A stretch of 64,000 nt of DNA from Lancefieldella parvula DSM 20469. Its GTDB lineage: Bacteria > Actinomycetota > Coriobacteriia > Coriobacteriales > Atopobiaceae. Position numbers and translations under genes: made by a program. Positions 9,825-18,513 of this stretch are shown here, one piece after another (the stretch's first letter is position 1; every line of letters begins with the position of its first letter). The notes under the pieces were generated by a model, which saw nothing but the letters and a program-made list of their open reading frames with translations, had not been told where the DNA came from and did not search any database. The stretch is taken from assembly GCF_000024225.1 (NCBI RefSeq), contig NC_013203.1, forward strand, positions 434,001 through 498,000. The letters are read 5' to 3'.

Positions 9825-12263
9825 ATGCAGATTGATCTTGAAGGTTTGAATCCTGCCCAGCACCAGGCAGTTATGACAACTCAAGGACCACTTTTGGTTC
9901 TTGCAGGAGCTGGTTCGGGTAAGACTCGCGTTTTGACATTTAGAATTGCGCATATGATTGCCGATGAAGGCGTTCGTCCTTGGCAGGTTCTTGCTATTAC
10001 GTTTACTAACAAGGCTGCAGCAGAGATGCGTGAGCGTCTTGAGGCACTGCTACCTAACAATATTCGTGGCATGTGGGTCTGTACGTTCCACGCTATGTGC
10101 GTTCGTCTGCTCAGAGAAGATGGCGATCGTCTTGGTTATGGTCCCAATTTTGCTATCTACGATGATGACGATTCAAAGCGCCTGGTAAAGGCCATTTTGT
10201 CTGATTTGGATATTGACGTTCGTCAGTTCCCACTCAATTCTATTCGTTCTAAGATTTCTGCTGCTAAAAACGCGCTTTTGTACCCCGATGATGTTGAAGC
10301 TCAGGCGGCAAGTCCTATGGATCATGTGGTGGCTCGCGTGTATCGTGCGCTCCAGACGCGCTTGGATAAGGCCAACGCTATGGACTTTGATGACCTTCTC
10401 ATTAAGGCGTTTGAGCTGCTCTCTAAGTATCCTGACGTGCTTGCCAAGTATCAGGAGCGTTTTCGCTACATTAACGTTGACGAGTATCAAGATACTAACG
10501 GTGTCCAATACGCAATTACCAAGCTCTTGGCGTCTAAGTATCGCAACCTTATGGTTGTTGGCGATGATGACCAGTCCATCTATTCATGGCGTGGCGCAGA
10601 TATTAAAAATATCTTGGCGTTTGAGAAAGACTATGAGGAAGCAGTTGTTGTTAAGTTGGAGCAAAACTATCGCTCAACTGGTCATATTCTAGCTGCTGCT
10701 AACGCTGTTGTTGCGCATAATTCTCACCGTAAGCCAAAGCGCCTTTTCACCGATGAAGGTGATGGCGAGAAAATCCAGGTGTATCAAGCATCTGATGAGC
10801 GTGATGAGGGTGCATGGATTGGTTCTGAGATAGAAAAACTGCATGATAAGGGCATGTCATACGATAGCATTGCCGTGTTCTATCGTACTAACGCACAGTC
10901 TCGTATTCTCGAGGATATGCTGCTGAGAGCCGGTGTTCCTTATAAGATTGTCGGCGGCACTCGATTCTTTGATCGTGCAGAGATTAGAGACGTTATGGCA
11001 TACCTTAAGGTTGTCGTAAACCCTGATGATGATATGGCTGCGATGCGCGTTATTAATACACCTCGTCGTGGTATTGGTGCAACCAGCATTCAGAAGATTC
11101 AGACATACGCACTGCATAATGGCTTGTCGTTTTTCTCGGCATGTGAAGCATGTGTGATGGAGGAAAGTCTTCTTACCGCAAAAGTAAGAAATGCATTGGT
11201 AGAGTTTACGTCTGCTATTGAGCATGGTCGTCATATTGACGGAGAGCTTGACGAGGTTGTTGAGGCAATCATTGATCGTTCGGGTCTCATTCGTGCGCTT
11301 GAAGCAGAGCATACCATTGAGGCTGATGGACGTATCGAGAACATTCGAGAGTTCTTTGGTGTTGCGGCAGAGTTTGACGAGTCTCACGATGATGTTGAAG
11401 AGACGCTTGAGAGTTTACAGCAGCTCAGAGAAGCGGGAGTACTTGACGCACAGGATGCTGCTTCATTGAATGCTACTGGTTTTAATGCTGCTACTGGTAC
11501 GCTTTCTAGTGTTGCTGTTTCGCCAACTCCTACTTCTCAGGAAGAGAATCTACATCCTCAGGTTGTGGCGGAGAAGCTCCCTGCATTTATGGAATGGCTG
11601 GCGCTTCGATCAGACCTGGATAGTATGGATGGTTCTACCTCTGCGGTAACGCTCATGACTATTCATTCTGCAAAGGGTTTGGAATTCCCAGCAGTATTTG
11701 TTGCTGGCATGGAAGAAGGTATCTTCCCACACGCAAATTATGAGGCAGAGGCAGCTCAGCTAGAAGAAGAACGTAGGCTTGCGTATGTTGCTATTACGCG
11801 TGCGCGCAAACGTCTTTATTTGACGTATGCGTCTACGAGAAGAACGTATGGTTCTGTTCAGGCAAATCCAGTATCGCGTTTTGTCGGAGAAATTCCTCAG
11901 GAGCATGTTAAAGCTATTGGTGTTGGTTCTGCAGGCTTTTCTGGTGTTGGCTGGGCAAAGCGTGGAGATCGACATGGTACTTTTGGCTCTGGGCGTGGTT
12001 CAGAGGTCTATGGTGGAAACGTTTTTGGTTCCCGTACGCGCTCTACTGGAGGCTCTCAAGCCCCACGTCCAGCTCCTATTCAGAAAGATCCAGTTCGTGC
12101 TTCTGCAAGTTTTGCTGTGGGAGATCAGGTCTCTCACAAGACCTTTGGTCCAGGCATTGTTTTAGCAGTTCAGGGCGATACTATTGAGGTTAAATTTACG
12201 CGTACTAATAAGACAAAGAAGCTTATGAAGGGCTTTGCTCCGATAGTCAAAATTGAGGGATAG
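9825..12263 (+). CDS. pcrA: ATP-dependent DNA helicase PcrA/UvrD
   Basis: SF1A 3'-5' helicase, 812 residues, for nucleotide-excision repair, rolling-circle replication and clearing RecA filaments. It shows Walker A GAGSGKT (28-34), TFTNKAAAEMRER (motif Ia), DEYQDTN (motif II, near 218), GDDDQSIYSWRGA (motif III), HSAKGLEFPAVFVAG (motif V) and AITRARKRLY (motif VI). The C-terminus has the Gly/Ser-rich linker and Tudor-like VSHKTFGPGIVL segment of PcrA. AAGGA precedes the ATG. It is followed two nucleotides after its stop by mscS, so it probably leads a pcrA-mscS-mtnN operon. Confidence 0.96.
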   Translation: MQIDLEGLNPAQHQAVMTTQGPLLVLAGAGSGKTRVLTFRIAHMIADEGVRPWQVLAITFTNKAAAEMRERLEALLPNNIRGMWVCTFHAMCVRLLREDGDRLGYGPNFAIYDDDDSKRLVKAILSDLDIDVRQFPLNSIRSKISAAKNALLYPDDVEAQAASPMDHVVARVYRALQTRLDKANAMDFDDLLIKAFELLSKYPDVLAKYQERFRYINVDEYQDTNGVQYAITKLLASKYRNLMVVGDDDQSIYSWRGADIKNILAFEKDYEEAVVVKLEQNYRSTGHILAAANAVVAHNSHRKPKRLFTDEGDGEKIQVYQASDERDEGAWIGSEIEKLHDKGMSYDSIAVFYRTNAQSRILEDMLLRAGVPYKIVGGTRFFDRAEIRDVMAYLKVVVNPDDDMAAMRVINTPRRGIGATSIQKIQTYALHNGLSFFSACEACVMEESLLTAKVRNALVEFTSAIEHGRHIDGELDEVVEAIIDRSGLIRALEAEHTIEADGRIENIREFFGVAAEFDESHDDVEETLESLQQLREAGVLDAQDAASLNATGFNAATGTLSSVAVSPTPTSQEENLHPQVVAEKLPAFMEWLALRSDLDSMDGSTSAVTLMTIHSAKGLEFPAVFVAGMEEGIFPHANYEAEAAQLEEERRLAYVAITRARKRLYLTYASTRRTYGSVQANPVSRFVGEIPQEHVKAIGVGSAGFSGVGWAKRGDRHGTFGSGRGSEVYGGNVFGSRTRSTGGSQAPRPAPIQKDPVRASASFAVGDQVSHKTFGPGIVLAVQGDTIEVKFTRTNKTKKLMKGFAPIVKIEG

Positions 12264-12265
12264 CC

Positions 12266-13048
12266 ATGATGTTGATGCATGACGGTTTGATTTTGGACCT
12301 CACTCCACAAGATTTTATTTTCAAGGCAGTTATTTTTGTAGTGGTATTTTTCATTGCATTTTTGATTGAGCATTTTGCTGTAAAGCTTTCAAAAAAGGCC
12401 TTGGATTCATCCAAACTGCCGTCGGCTTCTATTTTTGTTAACATAATTCGTGGAATTATCTGGGCATTTGCTATTCTCGCCGTATTGCAGCCTGTTTTTG
12501 GCATTCAACCAACAGCGTTTGTAACTGCTTTGGGAGTCACATCCATTGCCTTTTCCTTTGGTCTGCAGGACACTATTTCTAACCTGGTAGGCGGTCTGGG
12601 CCTTATGCTGGGAGGTGTGGTCAAGCCAGGAGATCAGGTAAGCATCGGAAACATTTCTGGCGAGGTCATCGACATGAACTGGCGCACTACTATTGTGCGT
12701 GACCGTGGCGGTAAAGTGGATATCATTCCTAACTCTGTGCTCAATAAAACAGCACTTGTACATCGTACTAGGTGGGATGTGACTGAGGTTCCCGTAACCA
12801 TTGTGCTTAAACCATCGGCAGATTTAGACGTAGTAACTCAAGAAATTATCGAAACAATTAAAGAAACCGTTGCGTCTCAGCTTGATAGAACATTTCCTAT
12901 TGAGGTTGAGGCTGCAAGCATTGCTGACACTGGCATTACCGTTATTATTCACGTACACATTAAAGATGACGCGAATGATATGAGTGTACGAGACAAAATT
13001 GTAAGAGCCCTGGCTGGTTCCAGTTGGCTTGCGGGAGTAGGAGCCTAA
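12266..13048 (+). CDS. Small-conductance mechanosensitive channel (MscS family)
   Basis: 260 residues. Three predicted membrane segments are followed by the conserved pore-lining helix/beta region (FGLQDTISNLVGGLGLMLGG) and the cytoplasmic beta domain (VKPGDQVSIGNISGEV.. TTIVRDRGGKVDIIPNS). It is the core MscS fold without the large N-terminal domains of MscK/YbiO. It releases osmolytes on hypo-osmotic shock. It starts two bases after the pcrA stop with GAGGG 6 nt upstream, and its stop is one base before the mtnN start region, so it is translationally coupled. Confidence 0.92.
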   Translation: MMLMHDGLILDLTPQDFIFKAVIFVVVFFIAFLIEHFAVKLSKKALDSSKLPSASIFVNIIRGIIWAFAILAVLQPVFGIQPTAFVTALGVTSIAFSFGLQDTISNLVGGLGLMLGGVVKPGDQVSIGNISGEVIDMNWRTTIVRDRGGKVDIIPNSVLNKTALVHRTRWDVTEVPVTIVLKPSADLDVVTQEIIETIKETVASQLDRTFPIEVEAASIADTGITVIIHVHIKDDANDMSVRDKIVRALAGSSWLAGVGA

Positions 13049-13049
13049 C

Positions 13050-13748
13050 ATGAAAATTGGAATTATTGGAGCCATGGAACCAGAGATTGCATTGCTAAAA
13101 GAGCAGATGACTATTGAGCGCACTTATGAGCAGGCTCATATGCAATTTGTTGAAGGTCTTTTGGGAGAAGTTCCTGTAGTTGTTGTTCAGTCGGGGATCG
13201 GCAAGGTCAACGCTGCGGCATGTACACAGATTCTGATTGATACGTTTGCTGTAACGCATGTTATAAATACTGGTATTGCAGGACTTCTTAGTCCTGAACT
13301 GCAGGTAGGGGATATTGTTATTTCTTCTGATTTAGTTCAACACGACATGAACGTTGGTCCTCTTAATTATGCAGCTGGTCAAATCCCGGGTCTTCCGGTT
13401 TTCTCGTTTAAAGCAGATGAGAGTCTTGTTGAGCATGCTCTTACGTCAGTGCAGGAAGTAGCTCCTGAGTTGCAGGTTATTTCTGGTCGTGTTGCCTCAG
13501 GAGATCAGTTTGTAAGTTCATCAGAACTTGCTGACCACATTTACACAACGTTTGGTGCTGATTGCTGCGAGATGGAAGGCGCTTCAATTGCTCAGGTTGC
13601 TTGGCTTAACCATACGCCTTTTGTAGTAATTAGACTCATGTCTGATAAGCCCGGCACTACTTCAAGTGTTGATTATTTGACGTTTGAGCGTGAGTCGTCT
13701 GAGCGTTCTGCTCAAATTACTGCGGCTATCATCAAGAAGCTTTCTTAA
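13050..13748 (+). CDS. mtnN: 5'-methylthioadenosine/S-adenosylhomocysteine nucleosidase
   Basis: 232 residues, PNP/UDP phosphorylase superfamily. It hydrolyses MTA and SAH to adenine plus thioribose or ribosylhomocysteine (methionine salvage and the activated-methyl cycle, with AI-2 precursor supply if LuxS is present). Family landmarks are IGAMEPEI at the N-terminus (Glu 12), QSGIGKVNAA, INTGIAG, the MEGAS substrate-binding motif and RLMSDKPG. It is the last gene of the pcrA-mscS-mtnN run, with a GGAG site inside the end of mscS. No strong hairpin follows. Confidence 0.95.
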   Translation: MKIGIIGAMEPEIALLKEQMTIERTYEQAHMQFVEGLLGEVPVVVVQSGIGKVNAAACTQILIDTFAVTHVINTGIAGLLSPELQVGDIVISSDLVQHDMNVGPLNYAAGQIPGLPVFSFKADESLVEHALTSVQEVAPELQVISGRVASGDQFVSSSELADHIYTTFGADCCEMEGASIAQVAWLNHTPFVVIRLMSDKPGTTSSVDYLTFERESSERSAQITAAIIKKLS

Positions 13749-13898
13749 TAATTTGGATAACTCTTAATTTTCATAAGAGGGATTACTAAGTGTAAGAAAT
13801 AACTTGCGCTGATTTTGCTATTCAAATGTTTTTAAACATGGTTAAACGATATTTCGATTATCATTGTCCCGTTATGAAAGTGGTTTGAAAGGTACTAA

Positions 13899-14948
13899 AT
13901 GATAACCCTCGGACACTTTTTTGAGATGATAGTTGCCAATCCGTTTTTGGCCCTTGTCATTGTCCTTGTTTTTGGATGCATCTTTGTAAATGGTGCAACC
14001 GATGCGGCTAATGCTATTGCAGAGGCTGTTGGAACTCGTTCAATCAAAGTTAATAATGCAATTATCATGAGTGTTGTATGCAACTTTATTGGTTTGGTGG
14101 CTATGTGCCTCATTTCAACTGCAGTTGCAGATACAATCTTGGGCATGGTTGACTTTGGTAGTAACGATCATGAGGCTCTTGTTGCTCTTGCTGCAGGTTG
14201 TGTAGGTATTGTTACCTGGGCAGTGGGAGCCTGGGCTTTAGGTATTCCAACTTCTGAGTCACATGCACTTATTGCTGGTCTTACTGGTGCAGCGCTTGCT
14301 ATCCATGGTGATTTTGGCGCTGTTAACTGGGGCGAATGGAGCAAGGTTTTAATTGGTCTGTTTTTTTCAACCACACTAGGCTTTGCTGCTGGTTGGATTA
14401 TTGTTAAAGCAATTAATAAGCTTTGCGTCAATGTTAATCGACAGCATGCTGATGAAATGTTTGGTCATTTGCAGGTTGTTGGCTCAGCCTTTGTTGCAGC
14501 CATGCATGGTGCACAGGATGGCCAGAAATTTATGTCTATTGCTATGCTTGCAATTGCGCTTTCCGCTGGGCACGGAGTTGCTGGCGCAGATGCATTCCCG
14601 CTTTGGTTACAGGTACTTTGCGCTGCTCTCATGTCTATTGGCACTGCAATTGGCGGAAGAAAGATTATTAAAAAAGTCGGAATGGAAATGGTAAAGCTTG
14701 AGCGTTACCAGGGCTTTGCTGCGTCCTTCTCGGCGTCTGCATCTCTGTTGCTTTCCACGCTGACTGGTCTTCCTGTTTCAACAACTCATACAAAAATGAC
14801 CGCCATGATGGGTGCGGGCGCGGCAAAAAATATTCGTTCAGTTAACTGGGGTGTTGCAAAAGAAATGGTTGCAGCATGGGTATTCACCTTCCCTGGCTGC
14901 GGACTTATTGGTTTTCTTTTTGCAAAACTGTTCCTGATGATTTTCTAA
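13899..14948 (+). CDS. pit: PiT family inorganic phosphate transporter
   Basis: 349 residues, about ten membrane segments. The two PiT signature repeats are present: VNGATDAANAIAEAVGTRSI near residue 30-50 and the second half AAMHGAQDGQKFM, with GLPVSTTHTKMTAMMG near the C-terminus. It imports phosphate (usually as a metal-phosphate complex) using ion gradients. AAAGG lies upstream. A DUF47 gene starts 60 nt downstream, the standard pit-DUF47 pairing, so the two are probably co-transcribed. Confidence 0.94.
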   Translation: MITLGHFFEMIVANPFLALVIVLVFGCIFVNGATDAANAIAEAVGTRSIKVNNAIIMSVVCNFIGLVAMCLISTAVADTILGMVDFGSNDHEALVALAAGCVGIVTWAVGAWALGIPTSESHALIAGLTGAALAIHGDFGAVNWGEWSKVLIGLFFSTTLGFAAGWIIVKAINKLCVNVNRQHADEMFGHLQVVGSAFVAAMHGAQDGQKFMSIAMLAIALSAGHGVAGADAFPLWLQVLCAALMSIGTAIGGRKIIKKVGMEMVKLERYQGFAASFSASASLLLSTLTGLPVSTTHTKMTAMMGAGAAKNIRSVNWGVAKEMVAAWVFTFPGCGLIGFLFAKLFLMIF

Positions 14949-15007
14949 GTACGTATAACTATCTTTTACAAGTTCTATTTGAACCACTCAAATTTATTGG
15001 AGGATTC

Positions 15008-15628
15008 ATGCTAGGTAAGCCAAAAGAGGACGTCTTCTACACCATGTTTCGTGAGTTTGGCGACAAAATTGTAGAAACCGCTGAAGAGTACGCGGTCATT
15101 ATGGAAGGCTATCCTGAGACTGCTGCACGTATTCCTCAGATGAAGGTTTATGAGCGTGAGTGTGACGAGAAGGTCCAGCACATTATGAAAGAGCTTTACG
15201 CGTCCTTCGTTACTCCCTTTGAGCGTGAAGACATCTCAGATTTGGCACTTCGTCTTGACGACATTGTTGACGGAATGAACTCTGTTGCAGAGCGTCTTGA
15301 TCTCTTTAACGTTGACGACACTCGTAAAGAGGCCATGCAGCTTGCTGAGCTTACTCTTCGCGCATGCAAAACGGTTCAGGAGATGCTGAGTATTCTGAGC
15401 GATTACAAAAAAGATCCTACCGTTATGGAGAAGGCCATTGCTGTTGGACACGTTGAGGACGAGGGTGACCTTATTTACCACAATGCTCTCTCTCGTTTGT
15501 TCCGCGATGAGATGCCTGGCCGTCACACTGTTGCTTGGCTTCGTATTTTTGATCGTATGGAGACAGTTTTAGATTCTTGTGACGATGCAGCAGGAGTTGT
15601 TCGCTCTGTTGTTATGAAGAATGCCTAA
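15008..15628 (+). CDS. DUF47/PhoU-like protein paired with Pit
   Basis: 206 residues, all-helical, PhoU-like. Such proteins are usually encoded next to PiT transporters and are thought to modulate them. The start is ATG 15008 (MLGKPKED) with GGAGG 5 nt upstream; the frame extends to 14876 inside pit but that part is not homologous. E/D-rich helix repeats (IPQMKVYERECDEK, ALRLDDIVDGMNSVAERLDL) carry the metal-binding pattern of the PhoU fold. It ends before a strong terminator. Confidence 0.9.
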   Translation: MLGKPKEDVFYTMFREFGDKIVETAEEYAVIMEGYPETAARIPQMKVYERECDEKVQHIMKELYASFVTPFEREDISDLALRLDDIVDGMNSVAERLDLFNVDDTRKEAMQLAELTLRACKTVQEMLSILSDYKKDPTVMEKAIAVGHVEDEGDLIYHNALSRLFRDEMPGRHTVAWLRIFDRMETVLDSCDDAAGVVRSVVMKNA

Positions 15629-15660
15629 GTTCGTTTCTTGTAGACGATATATAAAGACTA

Positions 15661-15689
15661 AAAACTGCCTTCCACCGGGAGGCAGTTTT
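15661..15689 (+). terminator. Rho-independent terminator of pit-DUF47
   Basis: A 13-bp stem AAAACTGCCTTCC / GGGAGGCAGTTTT with loop ACC (one G-T pair), followed by a T-run. Confidence 0.93.
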
Positions 15690-15751
15690 TATATTCTATT
15701 TTTGTCTGGTATTGGGGTTAAACTGTTTATATAAAAGAAAGTGGAGGTGCT

Positions 15752-16447
15752 ATGAGCGGCTTCAAGCGTTTTTGCTACATACTCTATGTTTTAGCAAGTG
15801 TATTTGTGTTTTTAGCTCTTGCATTGACGTGGTTTGGTTCTTGGACTCATCAGGCAACCAGCCTCTTGTTTACCAAGCCATACCTTATTGCTCTTAACGT
15901 TTGTGCAGCTATTAGTATCTTTGGTCTTATTGTGGTTCTGTTTAGAGCTCTATTCATTAGAAAGACTGTAAAACTTATTGTTGCAACTGTTGAGGGCGGA
16001 ACAATTTCCGTTACTAAAGACGCTATTTCTTCCCAAGCAGCACATATCATTGAAGAAGACGGAACTTGCCTTGCGCACCGTGTTAACGTGAAGATTTCTA
16101 AGAATAATTCTGTATCTGTACAGGTTGATATTCTTCCTAAAGAGCCTGTCGATGTCACCGCAAAGGGTTCTGAGTTCTATAGCGCTCTTCAGTCTGGTCT
16201 TGCTATTGTGTGTGGACCTTGTGTTTCTGACATTAATCTCTCTTTTATTAAGCCAAGTTCCTTCTCGCCAAAAGATGAAGAAGGTACGTCTCTACTTCAG
16301 TCAAAAGATGTTGTAGCAAAATCAGAGATTGTAGAAGAGCAAGCTTGTGACCAACTTTCTGAACAGGCCTCTGCACAGCAGACTGGTAAAGACATTCGGT
16401 TGAGCATTTCAGAGCCAGAGGCAAAGGAGGTCAAAGATAATGGATAA
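15752..16447 (+). CDS. amaP: AmaP-like envelope stress membrane anchor
   Basis: 231 residues. Two N-terminal membrane helices (about 8-30 and 46-68) precede a soluble domain (ATVEGGTISVTKDAI.. VNVKISKNNSVSVQVDIL) that resembles the Asp23 fold, as in staphylococcal AmaP (alkaline-shock membrane anchor). The last ~50 residues are a polar, low-complexity tail. GTGGAGG precedes the ATG. It overlaps the DUF2273 gene by 8 nt and is followed by an Asp23-family gene, the classic anchor-DUF2273-Asp23 set. Its likely role is to tether the Asp23 protein to the membrane. Confidence 0.8.
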   Translation: MSGFKRFCYILYVLASVFVFLALALTWFGSWTHQATSLLFTKPYLIALNVCAAISIFGLIVVLFRALFIRKTVKLIVATVEGGTISVTKDAISSQAAHIIEEDGTCLAHRVNVKISKNNSVSVQVDILPKEPVDVTAKGSEFYSALQSGLAIVCGPCVSDINLSFIKPSSFSPKDEEGTSLLQSKDVVAKSEIVEEQACDQLSEQASAQQTGKDIRLSISEPEAKEVKDNG

Positions 16448-16682
16448 AAGCTTTTTTCAAAAGATGCAGGAGCAGTGCAAAAAATACGTCCTTGATCATC
16501 CTGGTGCTATTATTGGCGGATTTGCAGGTCTTTTGTTTGCAATTCTTTTGTTTACATTTGGTCTTTTTAAAATGCTAATTGTTGTATTGTTTGTACTGGT
16601 AGGAGTTGCTATTGGTCAGATTTTTGACGGAAAAGCAACTATTTTGGCAAAGATTCGTTCTTTATTCACGGATAGAAACTAG
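16440..16682 (+). CDS. DUF2273 small membrane protein
   Basis: 80 residues with two hydrophobic helices around GAIIGGFAGLLFAILLFTFG and MLIVVLFVLVGVAIGQIFDG, the DUF2273 signature. It sits between amaP and the Asp23-family gene with AAAGGAGG upstream and an 8-nt overlap with amaP. Its function is unknown, but the family always occurs with Asp23 proteins. Confidence 0.85.
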   Translation: MDKSFFQKMQEQCKKYVLDHPGAIIGGFAGLLFAILLFTFGLFKMLIVVLFVLVGVAIGQIFDGKATILAKIRSLFTDRN

Positions 16683-16695
16683 ATAGGAGAGAGCT

Positions 16696-17184
16696 GTGGC
16701 AGAAGAGCTTACTAATTCACAAGAGACCACCTCTGAAGAAATTATTCCTGCGGAAGAAACAACAGATGTTCTCTCCGATGCAGATCTCGAGGATACAGAT
16801 TCCCTTACTTTCTCTGGTGGAGTTGTTGAGAAGATTGTCTCACTGGCCTTGCGTGATGTTCCTAATGTAGTGGGTGCTCGTGGGAATTGGCTTAACAGGG
16901 TTCAAGACGTACTTGGTGCATCTGATACGGCTAAAGGTGTCACTGTTGAAGTATTGCCTGATAGTTCGCTAAATGTCACCGTTTCTGTTCTTATTAAATA
17001 TGGCTCTTATGCTCCTCAGATTTTTGAAGACGTTAAGCATACGATTGTTGAGAAAATTACAGGTATGACAGGACTTGAAGTTTCTGGTGTTAGCCTGCGT
17101 ATAGAAGATGTTTTGACTGACGAGGAATATGACCGCCTAAAACAGCGTCCGGAAGAGCCTGAACAGTTAGATAAAGAAGAGTAA
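16696..17184 (+). CDS. Asp23/Gls24 family envelope stress protein
   Basis: 162 residues. An acidic, Glu/Thr-rich N-terminus (~35 residues) is followed by the Asp23 domain (GGVVEKIVSLALRDVPNVVG.. VTVSVLIKYGSYAPQIFEDVKHTIVEKI.. VSGVSLRIEDVL). The start is GTG with AGGAGAG upstream, 13 nt after the DUF2273 stop. It is a membrane-associated cell-envelope homeostasis protein working with the two upstream gene products. Confidence 0.92.
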   Translation: MAEELTNSQETTSEEIIPAEETTDVLSDADLEDTDSLTFSGGVVEKIVSLALRDVPNVVGARGNWLNRVQDVLGASDTAKGVTVEVLPDSSLNVTVSVLIKYGSYAPQIFEDVKHTIVEKITGMTGLEVSGVSLRIEDVLTDEEYDRLKQRPEEPEQLDKEE

Positions 17185-17307
17185 AGCACACTAAAGTTTA
17201 TACTGTTTTACGCCTTTATATTAATTGTTTGTCAGAAGATCAATTTCTTGTTTTAACTGGGAATGTTTACGTTCGCCGAATTTGCCAACCGTTTATCCAA
17301 TAAGAGT

Positions 17308-17339
17308 GTTCTTCTCGCCATGGGATGTAAGAGAAGAAC
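17308..17339. other. Inverted repeat GTTCTTCTC / GAGAAGAAC
   Basis: Perfect 9-bp arms (17308-17316, 17331-17339) separated by 14 nt, upstream of the APH-like gene. The left arm runs into a full TTCTCGCCA motif. There is no T-run. Confidence 0.45.
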
Positions 17340-17396
17340 GACAATACTACTAAGTAGATAGTGAGTATCTGCATGAGTACCTTATTGGAGGTTGTT

Positions 17397-18161
17397 ATGG
17401 AGCTCAAAGCTGATAAAAAAGTAATCGTCGAGCGTAATAACAAGGTTGTGTATGACAACGGAGACACAGTCGTTAAGGTGTTCAGCGGAAGCAAACCTTC
17501 TGCTGATATTTTGAATGAGGCTTTAAACCTCACTCGTGCTGAGCAGGCCGGTATTAACGTTCCATCTCTTGTAGAGATTAGTAAGGTTGGTAATTGCTGG
17601 GCCATTTCAACTAGAAAAGTTGAGGGTAAAACAATAAGGCAGCTTATTGAAGAGCATCCAGAAAAAGAGGATGAGTATCTCAATAAGTTTGTTAATATCG
17701 AGCTGGCTATTCATGCACATAAAGCACCACTTCTGACTCGTCAAAAAGATAAGTTCACCCGAATGATTAACAGCATTCCAGACATTCTTGATGAGGCTAC
17801 AAGGTATGAGCTCCTGCTTAAGCTTGATGGCATGAAGCCTCATACTAAGGTCTGTCACGGTGACTTTGTACCTTCTAATGTTATTCTCGCTGAAGATGGC
17901 GCTCCCGTAATTCTTGACTGGGCACACGCAACTCAGGGCAATGGTGCTGCAGATTGCGCTACAACGTATCTGCATTTGCTTCTTCATGGTGATGAAGAGC
18001 TTGCCGAGAAATACATCAATCTTTATTGCACCAAGCAGGGATGCACGCGTCAGTATGTAAACGAATGGCTTGGCATTATCGCTGCAGCAGAGCTTGCACG
18101 CGGTCGTGTGAAAGAAACAGAATTCCTGCTTAAGTGGGTAAATGTTTTTGATGCAATGTAA
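17397..18161 (+). CDS. Aminoglycoside-phosphotransferase/choline-kinase-like protein
   Basis: 254 residues. The Brenner-type motif HGDFVPSNVIL and a DFG-equivalent ILDWAHA mark the APH/CHK kinase-like fold. Small N-lobe residues (VVKVFSGSK) and Glu-rich helices precede them. It is probably a small-molecule or sugar kinase; no specific antibiotic substrate can be claimed. ATG 17397 is chosen for GGAGG 6 nt upstream over the in-frame ATG at 17361. It is monocistronic, with a terminator just downstream. Confidence 0.82.
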   Translation: MELKADKKVIVERNNKVVYDNGDTVVKVFSGSKPSADILNEALNLTRAEQAGINVPSLVEISKVGNCWAISTRKVEGKTIRQLIEEHPEKEDEYLNKFVNIELAIHAHKAPLLTRQKDKFTRMINSIPDILDEATRYELLLKLDGMKPHTKVCHGDFVPSNVILAEDGAPVILDWAHATQGNGAADCATTYLHLLLHGDEELAEKYINLYCTKQGCTRQYVNEWLGIIAAAELARGRVKETEFLLKWVNVFDAM

Positions 18162-18189
18162 TTGGTTACAAGCACTTTAAACTAGCGTA

Positions 18190-18213
18190 GAAGAGCCTCG
18201 TCAGGGGCTCTTC
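18190..18213 (+). terminator. Rho-independent terminator
   Basis: GAAGAGCCTC / GGGGCTCTTC stem (one T-G pair) with loop GTCA, followed by TTTTATT. Confidence 0.88.
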
Positions 18214-18354
18214 TTTTATTACACTTCTTGCTTCCAAATAAAGAAATCACTGAGTTAGACAAGTTGGGACTCAAAGAGCTTTTGGGTTAGTGTTTGTCAA
18301 ATTAAGAGCACACGATTAGAACATGTTCATTTGAGAGATTGTTAAACAATTTAT

Positions 18355-18382
18355 TTGATGTTAGCGATATCCACGCTATAAT
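18355..18382 (+). promoter_or_regulatory. Sigma70-type promoter of the thi transporter operon
   Basis: TTGATG (18355-18360), a 16-nt spacer and TATAAT (18377-18382). This places transcription initiation at the first bases of the TPP riboswitch. Confidence 0.75.
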
Positions 18383-18389
18383 AATTTTA

Positions 18390-18511
18390 ATGGGGAGCTG
18401 GGAAATGGCCCGGCTGAGAGGCAGCACCTAATACTGCGACCCAAGAACCTGATCTGGGTAATGCCAGCGTAGGGAGCAAATGCCGTCCTTACGCACTATA
18501 AGAAGGAGGGC
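18390..18511 (+). promoter_or_regulatory. TPP riboswitch (thi box) with Shine-Dalgarno-masking hairpin
   Basis: The aptamer (18390-18479) has the THI-box pieces: GGGGAGC, CTGAGAGG, GACCC, GAACCTGATCTGGGTAATGCC and GCGTAGGGAGC. Downstream, GCCGTCCTT (18482-18490) can pair with AAGGAGGGC (18503-18511, one mismatch). The latter contains the Shine-Dalgarno sequence of the next gene, whose ATG is at 18514. There is no U-tract, so control is most likely translational: bound TPP would favour the masking hairpin. Confidence 0.95.
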
Positions 18512-18513
18512 AT

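Noticed and set aside
13761-13779. CTCTTA / TAAGAG hairpin after mtnN
   Set aside because: Only six AT-rich pairs and no T-run; too weak to call a terminator.
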